In this document: positions 8,569 to 18,201 of the stretch, in pieces
Layout: each line of letters begins with the position of its first letter
How positions within the stretch are numbered: the first letter of the stretch is position 1
Assembly: GCA_002422425.1 (NCBI GenBank)
Contig: DIVG01000075.1
Span: forward strand, 1 to 47,701
Length of the DNA: 47,701 nt
Origin: Akkermansiaceae bacterium UBA6138
Lineage (GTDB): Bacteria > Verrucomicrobiota > Verrucomicrobiia > Verrucomicrobiales > DEV007
Direction: 5' to 3'
The notes under the pieces: generated by a model
The model's input: only the letters and a program-made list of their open reading frames with translations
What the model was told of the DNA's origin: nothing
The model's database searches: none
Program-made: the position numbers and the translations under genes

Positions 8569-9915
8569 ATGCTTTTCAGTCCCTTCCTGGCCAGCCGTTA
8601 TCTCAAACCGAAGCGCACCTTTGTCTCCATCATCACGGTCATCTCCATTCTAGGAGTAGCTCTCGGGGTATGGCTACTCGCCGTCGTCATCGCCGTCTTT
8701 ACCGGCTACGGGGAACGCATCAAGGAAAGTATCCTCGGCTTTGAACCGCATCTTGTGGTCGATTCGGGCGGTATTCTGCAGGGCTGGCCCGAGGTATATG
8801 AGAAAATTTCGAAAATCGAGGGAGTGATCTCGGTGACGCCCTATGTGCGCGGACAGGTCGTAATGGACTTCGCAGGACTGCGGAGCGCGCCGATGATACG
8901 AGGCATCCTCCCGCCCGAGGGGGAGGAACTCGAGCGGATGCGGGCGAAGCTGGCTAAAACCCTTGACCCGAAAAATCCGACCGACCCGACGAAGACAGTG
9001 CCGGTCGGCGATTTTGACCTGAACAATTTTTACTCCGCCGTGATCGGGGACGGCATCGCCGACTCCCAAAACATCAAAGTGGGCGACACGATCCTGCTCT
9101 ACTCACCGCGCGACATCGACTCCATCATGCAGTCGCTCGACCGCATGGAGCAGGCCGAGGACGAGGAAGGGCGCAAGGCCGAGGTCAACGAGATCCGCGA
9201 GATGACCGCGCCGCAGGAGGTAACGGTGACGGGCATCTTCGACTCGGGTCACTGGGACTTCGACAGCAACATCATCTTTGTCCATCTCGAGACGGCCCAG
9301 GTCCTCTACAACTTCGACCTTGAGGAATGCCACGGCATCGCGGTGCGGACGGATGACGGGTTCCAGGCGAACAAATACCAGGAAATATTTCACTCCTTTC
9401 TCCCGCAGCAGTATCGCGTCATGACCTGGGTGCAGATGCACAAGCTGATCTTCGACGCGGTCGCGGCGGAGCGCCAGGCGATGTATCTGATCCTCTTCAT
9501 GATCATGATCGTGGGAGGATTCTGCATTATGAACACGATGATCACAGTAACCTACCAAAAACGGTCCGAGATCGGCCTGCTCAAGGCGCTCGGTGCCCTC
9601 GAGGGCCAGGTCGCGTGGGTTTTCCTCGTCCAGGGCATCATGGTCGGCATCGTCGGGGTCGTCGTGGGACTGCTCCTCGCGCAACTGACGCTTTATTTCC
9701 GCAATGACATGGCCGGCTGGGTCGGCAGCACCTTCGGCGTCGATATTTTCTCAGAAGAAATTTACAAGGTCGACGGCGGACTACCCGCCAGGCAGACGAT
9801 GCGCGACTCGATCATCATTTCGGTCGGGGCCTTCCTCGCCTGCACCGTCGCCTCGCTTGTCCCCGCCCTTATCGCCGCCTCGATGCAGCCGGCCAAGGCG
9901 CTTCGCAGCGAATAG
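8569..9915 (+). CDS. LolC/LolE-family (MacB/FtsX-fold) ABC transporter permease
   Basis: 448 residues. One N-terminal membrane helix (about 22-47, after the SRYLKPKRTF start typical of LolC/E) is followed by a large periplasmic MacB-like domain (about 48-300) and three C-terminal helices (about 303-328, 350-375, 413-440) with the FtsX signature around QKRSEIGLLKALGA. In proteobacteria LolC/E with the ATPase LolD extract lipoproteins from the inner membrane. No lolD is adjacent, so the ATPase is probably encoded elsewhere. An acidic insertion (QAEDEEGRKAEVNE, about 200) lies in the periplasmic domain. The start is at ATG 8569, which gives the canonical N-terminus; no SD is visible. Confidence 0.85.
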   Translation: MLFSPFLASRYLKPKRTFVSIITVISILGVALGVWLLAVVIAVFTGYGERIKESILGFEPHLVVDSGGILQGWPEVYEKISKIEGVISVTPYVRGQVVMDFAGLRSAPMIRGILPPEGEELERMRAKLAKTLDPKNPTDPTKTVPVGDFDLNNFYSAVIGDGIADSQNIKVGDTILLYSPRDIDSIMQSLDRMEQAEDEEGRKAEVNEIREMTAPQEVTVTGIFDSGHWDFDSNIIFVHLETAQVLYNFDLEECHGIAVRTDDGFQANKYQEIFHSFLPQQYRVMTWVQMHKLIFDAVAAERQAMYLILFMIMIVGGFCIMNTMITVTYQKRSEIGLLKALGALEGQVAWVFLVQGIMVGIVGVVVGLLLAQLTLYFRNDMAGWVGSTFGVDIFSEEIYKVDGGLPARQTMRDSIIISVGAFLACTVASLVPALIAASMQPAKALRSE

Positions 9916-9980
9916 AGTTATCCCTTTTATCCGCCCCTCCCGCCCGGCGACCTTTCCGCCACATTCCCCCTCCCTTTTCC

Positions 9981-10868
9981 ATGGATTTTTACCTCTCGAT
10001 CGACGGCCTCAAAAAAGGCCCCTATTCCATTTTTAAAGTCGGCGAACTGCTTGAGAGCGGCGAAGTCACGGCCGAGACCCTCGCCTGGCACCGGGATCTT
10101 GCGGAGTGGCAACCCCTCCGTGATGTCCCCGCGCTTGAAATGCTGCGCGAGCGGAGCAAGGCGAGACACCCTGAAGAGTCTGCCGAACGCCCCGTTCCCC
10201 CCCCGATACCCGAACCCGAGGCGGTTAATCCCCACGCCGGGGAAATCGGTGATGCCCCTCTCCCTTCGACACGGCTGGCAGCCGGGCATCTCGCGATACC
10301 GCCGAACGGCGAGGTGCCCCGGGCGAGACCTTTTATCCGCTTCTGGGCGCGGATGTTCGACTACACGGCGGTCTCGGTGCTGATCTTCCACCTCTCTGAT
10401 GTCGCAGCACCTCAACCCCTGCCGGGAGAGTCATTTATCGATGTCTTCAACCGCTACATGGAGGAAATGCAGAAGCCCGAAGCGGCCGTTTTCGCGAGGA
10501 CTCTCTTTTTCGGTCTCATCGGATGGCATTTCATCGAAGCGGTGCTTATCCACCTTTTCGGCACGACACCGGGCAAGGCAATCTTCGGGGTCAAGGTGAA
10601 AACGGAAAACGGCGAAGTCGTCCCGCTGAAAACGGCTCTTGGCCGATCGTTCTACGTTTATGTCATGGGGGTGGGCTTTTATCAATTCCCGCTTATCCTT
10701 ATAGGCATGATTTTTAGTTACTTTCGTATTCAGTCGACTGGCAATTGCCTTTGGGACCAGCACCTGAAAATAAGGGTTGAAAACCCTCCCCTCGGGCCGC
10801 TTAGGATAGGACTGGCAATTGGTGCCTTTTTTACCCTGTTACTTCTCCAATCCGTTACGTTTTCATGA
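9981..10868 (+). CDS. GYF_2 (DUF4339) plus RDD domain membrane protein
   Basis: 295 residues. The first 50 residues (FYLSIDGLKKGPYS, then a Trp-containing EWQPLRDVP) form a GYF_2 domain, a peptide-binding-like fold of unknown partner. A proline-rich linker (about 60-110) leads to an RDD domain beginning RPFIRFWARMFDY with two to four hydrophobic segments (about 125-140, 175-195, 225-255, 270-292). RDD proteins are small membrane proteins of mostly unknown function, some linked to sodium/proton exchange. GYF_2-RDD fusions are common in PVC genomes. Its stop overlaps the ATG of the GH57 gene (ATGA, 10865-10868), so the two are translated together. Confidence 0.8.
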   Translation: MDFYLSIDGLKKGPYSIFKVGELLESGEVTAETLAWHRDLAEWQPLRDVPALEMLRERSKARHPEESAERPVPPPIPEPEAVNPHAGEIGDAPLPSTRLAAGHLAIPPNGEVPRARPFIRFWARMFDYTAVSVLIFHLSDVAAPQPLPGESFIDVFNRYMEEMQKPEAAVFARTLFFGLIGWHFIEAVLIHLFGTTPGKAIFGVKVKTENGEVVPLKTALGRSFYVYVMGVGFYQFPLILIGMIFSYFRIQSTGNCLWDQHLKIRVENPPLGPLRIGLAIGAFFTLLLLQSVTFS

Positions 10869-12472
10869 GTCGAAATTGTTCGATTGTTCTACACGCCCAC
10901 GTTCCATGGGTGCGGCATCCCGAGGTGGAGCACTGCCTCGAGGAGGATTGGCTGCACAGCGCGGTGGTCGAGACCCATCTCCCGCTTCTCGAGATGCTCT
11001 TCCGCCTGCGGGAAGAGGGCGTTCCGTTCAAGCTCACGCTCAACCTTTCGCCCACGCTTCTCGCGATGCTGCGGGACCGCCTTCTCAAGCGGCGTACCCT
11101 CGCCTACCTCGACCGCACCCTGCGACTCTGCCGTGACGAAGTTGAACGGGGGGAGATCACCGGCTTCCGGGAACTCGCCGAAATCTACGAGGACAGACTC
11201 CATCGCTTCCGAACGCTTTTCCTGGACGAGTGGCAGGGTGACCTGATCAAGGCCTACGCCGATCTCCGCGACAGCGGGCACCTCGAGATCACCGCGAGCG
11301 CTGCAACACACGGGCTCCTCCCCCTGCTCATGCGCGTACCGGAAGCCGTCCAGGCGCAGGTCCGTGCCGGGATCAGGCAGTATGTGCAATGCTTCGGCCG
11401 CATGCCGAAGGGTTTCTGGCTGCCCGAGTGCGCCTATGCCCCGGCTCTCAGCCAGGTCCTGAAACAGGAGGGCCTCGACTGGACCATCGTGGAGGAACAT
11501 GCCCTCACCTCGTCGTCTCAGACCAGCGACGAATTCCCGTTTGTCCCCGGCGCGACCCCGGATGATCTGATGGTCTTCGGCCGCGACCAGGCTAGCAGCA
11601 GTGAGGTGTGGAATGCCGACGAAGGTTTCCCCGGCGACGAGCGTTACCGGGACTTTATGCGCGACATCGGTCTTGAGGCGCCGATCGAGTATTTGCGTGA
11701 GTATCTCGGTGAAAACGGCCAGCGCCAATTCACCGGCCTGAAATACTTCCGTGCCTCGCGCGAAGGTGACAACAGTGCGATCTACGATCCGGCGCTGGCG
11801 TCAAGGGCACTCGAGGAGCACTCGGTCCGCTTCATCAGCAGCCGCGGGGCCCAGCTCGCCGCGCTCGAAGCCCGCGGGGTCGAAAATCCCATCGTCGTCT
11901 GCGCCTTTGATGCCGACCTCTTCGGCCACTGGTGGTATGAGGGCACTGAATTTCTCGAACGTATTTTTCGCAAAGCGGCGACGCGCAACGATCTCGTCTT
12001 CACTACCCCCGGTGCCTATCTCGCCGCGCACCAGGACGCTACCTTTCCACCCGCCTCGCCGGTATCGTCATCCTGGGGTGAGGGGGGCTATTTCGAGACC
12101 TGGACGAGCACGGAAAACCACTGGGTCTATTTCGAGATGCAGAAGCGCTCCGAGCAACTCGCCCGCTTCGTAAGGCTGTTTGAAGAAGACCGCGGCGAAT
12201 TCAGCGAGAAAATGATTGCGCACCGCCAGCGTTGTATCCAGATCCTTACCAAGGAACTCCTCCTCGCCCAGTCGAGTGACTGGGGCTTCCTGATGAAGAA
12301 CGAGCCATCCCGGGAGTATGCGGAAAAGCGCACCCGCGAACATCTTGCCAATTTCGACGCGGTCTGGTCCGCCGCCCTGCACGAGGGAGAAGAGGCGGTT
12401 TTAGAAGAGATCGAGCAGGCGAATCCCGTGTTTTCGGACCTGCCTTGGAACATGTACGAGCCTTACTCCTGA
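10865..12472 (+). CDS. GH57 1,4-alpha-glucan branching enzyme
   Basis: 535 residues, typical of the GH57 branching enzymes of the DUF1957 type. The catalytic motifs are recognisable: HAHVPW (10-15); WLPECAY (185-191) with Glu188 as nucleophile; and FDADLFGHWWYEG (348-360) with Asp349 as the expected acid/base. All match the archaeal and bacterial branching enzymes of this family. The reaction is formation of alpha-1,6 branches in glycogen-like glucan in the cytoplasm; hydrolytic alpha-amylase activity is a less likely alternative. The C-terminal helical region (about 410-535) is present. The gene overlaps the upstream GYF_2-RDD gene by 4 bp, an unusual partner. No other glycogen gene is in the window. 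Confidence 0.88.
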   Translation: MSRNCSIVLHAHVPWVRHPEVEHCLEEDWLHSAVVETHLPLLEMLFRLREEGVPFKLTLNLSPTLLAMLRDRLLKRRTLAYLDRTLRLCRDEVERGEITGFRELAEIYEDRLHRFRTLFLDEWQGDLIKAYADLRDSGHLEITASAATHGLLPLLMRVPEAVQAQVRAGIRQYVQCFGRMPKGFWLPECAYAPALSQVLKQEGLDWTIVEEHALTSSSQTSDEFPFVPGATPDDLMVFGRDQASSSEVWNADEGFPGDERYRDFMRDIGLEAPIEYLREYLGENGQRQFTGLKYFRASREGDNSAIYDPALASRALEEHSVRFISSRGAQLAALEARGVENPIVVCAFDADLFGHWWYEGTEFLERIFRKAATRNDLVFTTPGAYLAAHQDATFPPASPVSSSWGEGGYFETWTSTENHWVYFEMQKRSEQLARFVRLFEEDRGEFSEKMIAHRQRCIQILTKELLLAQSSDWGFLMKNEPSREYAEKRTREHLANFDAVWSAALHEGEEAVLEEIEQANPVFSDLPWNMYEPYS

Positions 12473-12493
12473 CCCGTCCCGCCCCCACCGTTC

Positions 12494-13045
12494 ATGTCGG
12501 AAAATTACGTCTATTTCGATCTCGAGACACAGCGTTCCGCCAACGACGTGGGTGGTTGGGATCGCAAAGCGGACATGAAGATGTCGATCGGGGTGACCTA
12601 CAGCTCGGCAAGAGGGCGCTACACGATTTACGACGAGCAGAATGTTCAGGATCTCATCGACGAACTCTGTGCGGCGGACCTTGTCATCGGATTCAATCAC
12701 ATCTCCTTTGACTATGAAGTGCTGATGGGATACACCATCCTGGATCTCAAGGAGCAGACGAATAACCTCGATCTCATGATTGATCTCGAAAAAGTTCTGC
12801 AGCATCGACCGAAGCTCGATGCGGTCGCGGGCGAGACTCTCGGAGAAAGTAAGACTGCCGTAGGGACTGATGCGATCAAGTGGTGGCAGGAGGGCCGCAT
12901 CATGGACATTGCGGAATACTGCTGCTTTGACGTCAAGGTCACTAAAATGGTGCATGAGTATGGGGCGCGGAACGGTCTCGTCAAATACCGGAACCGTTTC
13001 AATCAATCCCTTGAGATCCCGGTGGAATGGTCGCTGCCCGAATGA
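12494..13045 (+). CDS. DEDDy-type 3'-5' exonuclease-like protein (RNase_H_2/YprB-like)
   Basis: 183 residues. It has an RNase H-like fold with the acidic residues of DEDDy exonucleases: Asp9 and Glu11 in YFDLET, Asp73 in GFNHISFDYEVL, and Tyr142/Asp146 in AEYCCFDVKVT. That set implies two-metal-ion removal of nucleotides from 3' ends. The closest family I recognise is the predicted ribonuclease-H-like domain also found fused to helicases (YprB). Here it stands alone, 21 bp after the GH57 gene and probably co-transcribed, although the functions are unrelated. DNA versus RNA substrate cannot be told. Confidence 0.75.
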   Translation: MSENYVYFDLETQRSANDVGGWDRKADMKMSIGVTYSSARGRYTIYDEQNVQDLIDELCAADLVIGFNHISFDYEVLMGYTILDLKEQTNNLDLMIDLEKVLQHRPKLDAVAGETLGESKTAVGTDAIKWWQEGRIMDIAEYCCFDVKVTKMVHEYGARNGLVKYRNRFNQSLEIPVEWSLPE

Positions 13046-13054
13046 CGCCCTATT

Positions 13055-14617
13055 TCATCTCGCCCATGCCGGAAGCGGGGCGGCAAGGTCGATTTCGAAA
13101 ACGGGCGGCCCGAGAAGCAGGAAGATCGCGGCGGTCAATATGATCCCCGCCAAATTCAGGATGACGCCGGCCTTAACCATCTCACCGATCCGGATATGAC
13201 CGCTCGCAAAGATAATCGCATTGGGCGGAGTCGCCACGGGAAGCATGAACGCGAATGAAGCTGAGATGGCAGCGGGAACCATGAGCAGGAGTGGGTGGAT
13301 CCCGGTCGCCGTAGCGACCGATGAGAGGAGAGGCAGAATCATCTCGGTGGTCGCGGTGTTTGAGGTGAACTCAGTGAGAAAAGTGAGCACCGCGCAGGTA
13401 GAAACGACCAGCACAGGCAGAGGCGCTCCCTCAAGCCCTGCAAACTGACCCCCGACCCAGCCGGAGAGACCCGAGGTTTGAAATCCCTTGGCAAGGGCAA
13501 ATCCACCCCCGAAGAGGAGGATGATGTGCCAGGGAAGCTTTGCGAACACAGTCGCGTTGAGAAGAGTGTGATGACCGCCATGTTCTTCGCCGCCCCGGCG
13601 ACAGGGAATCATGAAGAGGAACAGGGCCATCGCCACCGCAACAGTTCCGTCGTCCAGATAGCTCCCAAAGGGCACCCAAGAGGCCCAGCCGGTTATCTGA
13701 AATGAACCCAGGTTCAGATCTTCACGGAAGATCCAGAGCAGAGCCGTCGCGGTGAAGACCGCGAGGACAGCCTTTTCCTCGAAGCTCATCGGGCCGAGAC
13801 TGTGATGCTCTTCAGTAATCATGTCAGGATCGAGCGAGAGTTCGCTTGAAGAGCGGAAGCAGACTTGCGTCAAAATCACCCAGGCGACCGAAAGCAACGC
13901 AAGGCTCAGCGGCACTCCGAAGAGCATCCACTGCCCGAAAGAGATGCCATAGCCGGCGGCGGCAGCAGCGGGAAAACTCAGTTCGAAAAGCCGCACGAGG
14001 GCCAGATTCGGGGGGGTTCCGACGAGAGTGGCGACGCCTCCGATACTCGCACTGTAGGCGATCCCGAGGAGCAGCGAGATGGAGAAAGCGGCGGTTTTTT
14101 CCTTTCCGAAAGTCGCCTCGGTCTGACGTATCACGGCAAGTCCGATTGCCAGCATCATGATAGCGGTAGCGGTATTCGAGATCCACATGGAGAGAAAGGC
14201 CGTTGCGAGCATGAACCCGAGAACGAGACGCGGAGGGTCGGACCCCATCATCCTGATGATCGTCAGGGCGATGCGTCGATGGAGATTCCAGCGCTCCATT
14301 GCCAGCGCGATGAGAAAGCCTCCGAGGAAAAGGAAAATGACATGGTTCATATAGACAGGCGCGACCTCCTTTCCCTCCATCACGCCTAAGGCGGGAAAGA
14401 GCACCAGGGGAATCAGTGCGGTCGCGGCCATGGGAATGGCGTCACTCATCCACCAGATTGCCATCAGCACCGCGACGGCGGCCATACGCTCATCGGCCTG
14501 ACTTGAGGGGTCTAGTTCAACCAGAAATAGAACAAGAAAAAAGGCGATTGCTCCGGCCACAAATCCGATGCGACGAATAAGTGTGGCGCGGGAGGAGGTG
14601 CCGAGGGAATCGCTCAT
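13055..14617 (-). CDS. SLC13/DASS-family sodium-coupled carboxylate transporter
   Basis: 520 residues from ATG 14617; upstream extension to 14731 would run into recG and is rejected. Eleven or more hydrophobic helices are visible. Two SNT motifs that bind substrate and sodium in the DASS family occur in the two halves: WISNTAT (SNT 147-149) and FTSNTATTEMILP (SNT 419-421). ATPPNAII near 463-470 is also characteristic. Expected role: Na+-driven uptake of succinate, malate, fumarate or citrate across the inner membrane. A loop near 315-330 and a histidine-rich stretch (HGGHH, about 385) are cytoplasmic. It follows recG by 55 bp on the same strand and converges on the exonuclease gene with 9 bp between. 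Confidence 0.88.
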   Translation of the reverse strand: MSDSLGTSSRATLIRRIGFVAGAIAFFLVLFLVELDPSSQADERMAAVAVLMAIWWMSDAIPMAATALIPLVLFPALGVMEGKEVAPVYMNHVIFLFLGGFLIALAMERWNLHRRIALTIIRMMGSDPPRLVLGFMLATAFLSMWISNTATAIMMLAIGLAVIRQTEATFGKEKTAAFSISLLLGIAYSASIGGVATLVGTPPNLALVRLFELSFPAAAAAGYGISFGQWMLFGVPLSLALLSVAWVILTQVCFRSSSELSLDPDMITEEHHSLGPMSFEEKAVLAVFTATALLWIFREDLNLGSFQITGWASWVPFGSYLDDGTVAVAMALFLFMIPCRRGGEEHGGHHTLLNATVFAKLPWHIILLFGGGFALAKGFQTSGLSGWVGGQFAGLEGAPLPVLVVSTCAVLTFLTEFTSNTATTEMILPLLSSVATATGIHPLLLMVPAAISASFAFMLPVATPPNAIIFASGHIRIGEMVKAGVILNLAGIILTAAIFLLLGPPVFEIDLAAPLPAWAR

Positions 14618-14672
14618 GATGGGGGAAGGTGGCGAAAGCGGGAATGAACCGCAAGAGGTAAACACAGGAAGA

Positions 14673-16712
14673 TCACGACGGCGCGTCGGCATCAAGCATC
14701 GCGGCAGCAATTTCACACGCTTCTTCGACAAGGCGCGCGTCCCCGAGGAACTCGGCGAACTTCAGATCCGGTAATCCGCTCTGTTGCGTCCCGAGGACTT
14801 CGCCGGGACCTCGCAGGCGCAGATCCTCGTCGGCAATGCGAAATCCGTCGCGAGTCTCTTCGAGAATCCTGAGCCGCTCGCGAGCCGCCGCCTGTTCGGG
14901 CGCGACCATGAGGACGCAGAAACTCTTGTGCTCGCCCCGCCCGATCCGCCCGCGTAACTGGTGGAGCTGGGCGAGCCCGAAACGATCAGCGTGATAGATA
15001 AGCATCACGTTTGCATTCGGCACATCAACTCCGACTTCGATCACGGTGGTGGAAACAAGAACACGGGCGATGCCGCAGCGAAATCGCTCCATCGCGGCCT
15101 CTTTTTCATCAGCTGACATGCGACCGTGAAGGAGTTCGATCTCATGACCGGGAAGACGTTTTTTCCAAGCCTCGAACTCGACCGCAGCAGCACCGACATC
15201 GAGCTTTTCGGACTCATCGATGAGGGGATAGACGAGGTATGCCTGGCGCCCTTTCGCGAGTTGGTCACGGATAAAGGCGGCGGCATCCCCGGTCTGCGTC
15301 GTAAGCCTTATCCCCGTGATGACCTTACCGCGGCCCGCAGGCAATTCATCGAGGATGGAAACATCGAGATCACCGTAAAAGGCGAGCGTCAGGGTCCTCG
15401 GGATTGGTGTCGCGGTCATGACGAGAACATCGGTCGAGTCGCCCTTTCCGATCAGTGCCTCCCGCTGGGCAACACCGAACTTATGCTGTTCGTCGATCAC
15501 GGCGAGACCCAGACCGTTCTCGAATGCGGGACGCCCATGAATAAGAGCGTGAGTTCCGATCGTGAGAGAGCCCACTTTCTCGCGCGATGATACTGTCGCA
15601 GCAAAAAGCGGCAACTCAATCGCTTCGTCGCGAGTGCCCGTGAGGAGACGGACGCCGATCCCGAAAGGACTGAGCCAGTCACGAAACGTATCGTAATGCT
15701 GATCTGCCAGAATTTGGGTGGGAGCCATCAACGCCGCATCGAATCCCGCCTCCACCGTGAGAAGAATGGCCGCCGCCGCGACAAGCGTTTTTCCCGCGCC
15801 CACATCGCCCTGAAGCAGCCGGGTCATCGGAACCGGGGCCGCCAGATCGTTTCTCACCTCCCCTATCGTTCGCCGCTGGGCCTGCGTCGGGACAAAGGGA
15901 AGCTGCTTGAGAAAGCGATCGAGAAACTCCCCCGGCCCGCAATGGGCAACTCCTCCCGTCGCCCGATGGACGGCGCGACGCCTGCGGAGAATCAGCTGGA
16001 GCCTCGTAAACTCCTCAAGGGCGAGATACCGGCGGGCCGGGGATAGTTCTGCAAGTGAATCCGGATAATGAACGCAGCGCACCGCTGCCGCACGAGTGAG
16101 CCCCCCATAATCACCCGGCGGGAGCCAGTCAGGAAGAATCTCGTCCGGCAGAGCGGCGAGAAGTTCATGAACAAGCCCGCGCAGGCTTTTCTGGTTCACC
16201 CCGCTACTGAGCGGATAAATTGGAACAATCCGCCCCATGTGCGCGTCACTCGCCGACTGACCGCCCTCCACTATTTCAAAATCGGGATGATCGATGACGA
16301 TGCGGCGACCGCTCTCCTTCGGCAGTCCGAAAAGAACCAGCTCGTGTCCCACCACGATGATCTTCCGGAGATAGGAGACATTGAACCAGCGCAGGATGAT
16401 ACGGTTACCAAGGACATCACCACCGACCGGCTCGACCGTCACTTCGAAGCAGTGACGCCCTTTCCCCCTTCCGAATGATGCCCGGCAATCGGTCACAACA
16501 ACGTGGAGACAGACGGGGTGCTCCATCGCTCCCTCGGGGAAGCGATCGAAGCGGGTCCGGTCCTCGTAACGACGCGGGTAATGAGTGAGAACGTCGCCTA
16601 TCGTCCTCAGACCGAGCTTCGCAAAACCCTCACGCGACTTTTTGTCAAAACGGATCAGGCCCGTGTCCTCGAGACACGTCTTCAAGTTCCAGGCCGCCGC
16701 GATCATCACCAT
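14673..16712 (-). CDS. recG: ATP-dependent DNA helicase RecG
   Basis: 679 residues, the usual length. The N-terminal wedge/OB domain (GVNQKSLRGLVHE near 170-185) is followed by a helicase core: Walker A GDVGAGKT at 302-309, DEQH at 407-410, TATPIPRT near 435, and the TRG-region Q-L-RGRIGRG motif near 585. RecG regresses stalled forks and branch-migrates Holliday junctions. The ATG at 16712 lies 4 bp after the trkH stop; the ATG at 16706 is possible too. The frame is open upstream to 16772, but that would read through the end of trkH. The downstream gene is the DASS transporter. Confidence 0.95.
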   Translation of the reverse strand: MVMIAAAWNLKTCLEDTGLIRFDKKSREGFAKLGLRTIGDVLTHYPRRYEDRTRFDRFPEGAMEHPVCLHVVVTDCRASFGRGKGRHCFEVTVEPVGGDVLGNRIILRWFNVSYLRKIIVVGHELVLFGLPKESGRRIVIDHPDFEIVEGGQSASDAHMGRIVPIYPLSSGVNQKSLRGLVHELLAALPDEILPDWLPPGDYGGLTRAAAVRCVHYPDSLAELSPARRYLALEEFTRLQLILRRRRAVHRATGGVAHCGPGEFLDRFLKQLPFVPTQAQRRTIGEVRNDLAAPVPMTRLLQGDVGAGKTLVAAAAILLTVEAGFDAALMAPTQILADQHYDTFRDWLSPFGIGVRLLTGTRDEAIELPLFAATVSSREKVGSLTIGTHALIHGRPAFENGLGLAVIDEQHKFGVAQREALIGKGDSTDVLVMTATPIPRTLTLAFYGDLDVSILDELPAGRGKVITGIRLTTQTGDAAAFIRDQLAKGRQAYLVYPLIDESEKLDVGAAAVEFEAWKKRLPGHEIELLHGRMSADEKEAAMERFRCGIARVLVSTTVIEVGVDVPNANVMLIYHADRFGLAQLHQLRGRIGRGEHKSFCVLMVAPEQAAARERLRILEETRDGFRIADEDLRLRGPGEVLGTQQSGLPDLKFAEFLGDARLVEEACEIAAAMLDADAPS

Positions 16713-16716
16713 CGCA

Positions 16717-18201
16717 TCAGTATTTCCTCCAGAGCGAGGGAACAAACAAAACAAGCAGCGCAAAGAACTCAAGACGCCCCAAAATCATAAGAAAACTCAG
16801 AATCATGAGCGTGCCGGGTTTTAAAAATCCGAAATTATCCGTGGGCCCTACCGCTTCGAAACCCGGTCCGATATTAAAGAGGGTGGCATAGACGCAGCCG
16901 ATTACCGAGAGCATGTCGAGCGACGGCTCCAGGATGGAGACGACAATAAAGGCGATACCCGAAAGGGAGAACCCGAGCGCGATAAGGAAAGAAGTCGTGA
17001 CAAACACTTTTTCGTCGGGGGCCACGCCATTAAGCCTGATCCGGAAAACCTGATTCGGACGAAACGAGCGGACCAGCTCACGCACGGCGATTTTGACGAA
17101 GAGAATGACACGATTCATCTTAATGCCGCCAGCAGTTGATCCGGCACAGCCGCCGATGAGCATCATGACCATCAGCACCACCCTTGAGAAAAGCGGCCAC
17201 TGATCGTAGTCCGACGCACCGAAGCCGGTCGTCGAACCAATCGAAACCACATTAAAAAAGGCACTCTCAATCGCCACTAAATAGGTATAATCATCAGTCG
17301 CGATAAGAAGATCCAACGCAATCGCGAGGGTTGCCCCCGCGATGAGCAGAAAATAATAGCGAGCCTCTTCCTCAGCCCGGATCCGGCTCCACTTTCCTCT
17401 CAGGGCGAAGATATAAAGCATGAACCCGATCGACGAAAGGAACATAAAAAACGCAAGCCACATCTCGATGTGCACACTTTTGTAATGCGCGATGCTCGCA
17501 TTTTTGGGACTGAATCCACCCGTCGCAATGGCCGTCATGGCATGACAGACTGACTCGAAGAAATCCATTCCGAGCCACAGCAACCCGAGAAAGCAGGCGC
17601 AGGTGAGGGTGAGGTAGACTTTAAGAAGACTCAGCGCCACATCGCGGATACGCGAAGCGCCGGCGTCGGAGATGTTGAGACTCGACTCCTGCGCGACGAG
17701 GGAACGGCTGCCCACTCCGAGAAAAGAGAGCACCGCCACAAAAACGACGAGAATCCCGATGCCTCCGAGCCATTGGGTGAGCGAACGCCACAACAGGACG
17801 GGCCGGGGAAATGCTTCGATGTCCGTCATCACTGAAGAACCAGTCGTGGTGAAACCGGAAACGGACTCAAAGATCGAGGCAAAGGCACCCAGCCCGGGCT
17901 CGCACAGGTAATAAGGAAGTGCTCCGAACAGACTAATCTGGATCCAGCTAAGCCCGACGATGGCGATTGCCTCGCGCCGTAAGACCTCATTGGGCATCCT
18001 GATTCCTGACAAATACATCAGGAGCCCCGCTCCAATCGTCAAGCTGGTGGATATCGCAAAGGCCCGTTCGGTTGCCAGGGCATCCGGATCACCCTCGTCC
18101 ATTTTCCATTCGGCCCAGGCATAAAACCAGCAGGCTCCCATCGTAAAACCGACGAGAATAGCGAGCAATCCGAGGATCTTAATGACGACACGGAGATTCA
18201 T
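16717..18201 (-). CDS. trkH: TrkH-family potassium uptake channel subunit
   Basis: 494 residues with about ten membrane helices. Four P-loop filters are visible: TTTGSS (118-123), ATGGFS (226-231), STTGFG (323-328) and NIGPGF (443-448). These line the K+ pore in the Trk/Ktr superfamily, and the length fits TrkH rather than KtrB. It works with the cytoplasmic gating ring TrkA, encoded directly upstream. The ATG at 18201 shares a base with the trkA stop (TGATG). Its own stop lies 4 bp before recG, so trkA, trkH and recG probably form one mRNA. Confidence 0.93.
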   Translation of the reverse strand: MNLRVVIKILGLLAILVGFTMGACWFYAWAEWKMDEGDPDALATERAFAISTSLTIGAGLLMYLSGIRMPNEVLRREAIAIVGLSWIQISLFGALPYYLCEPGLGAFASIFESVSGFTTTGSSVMTDIEAFPRPVLLWRSLTQWLGGIGILVVFVAVLSFLGVGSRSLVAQESSLNISDAGASRIRDVALSLLKVYLTLTCACFLGLLWLGMDFFESVCHAMTAIATGGFSPKNASIAHYKSVHIEMWLAFFMFLSSIGFMLYIFALRGKWSRIRAEEEARYYFLLIAGATLAIALDLLIATDDYTYLVAIESAFFNVVSIGSTTGFGASDYDQWPLFSRVVLMVMMLIGGCAGSTAGGIKMNRVILFVKIAVRELVRSFRPNQVFRIRLNGVAPDEKVFVTTSFLIALGFSLSGIAFIVVSILEPSLDMLSVIGCVYATLFNIGPGFEAVGPTDNFGFLKPGTLMILSFLMILGRLEFFALLVLFVPSLWRKY

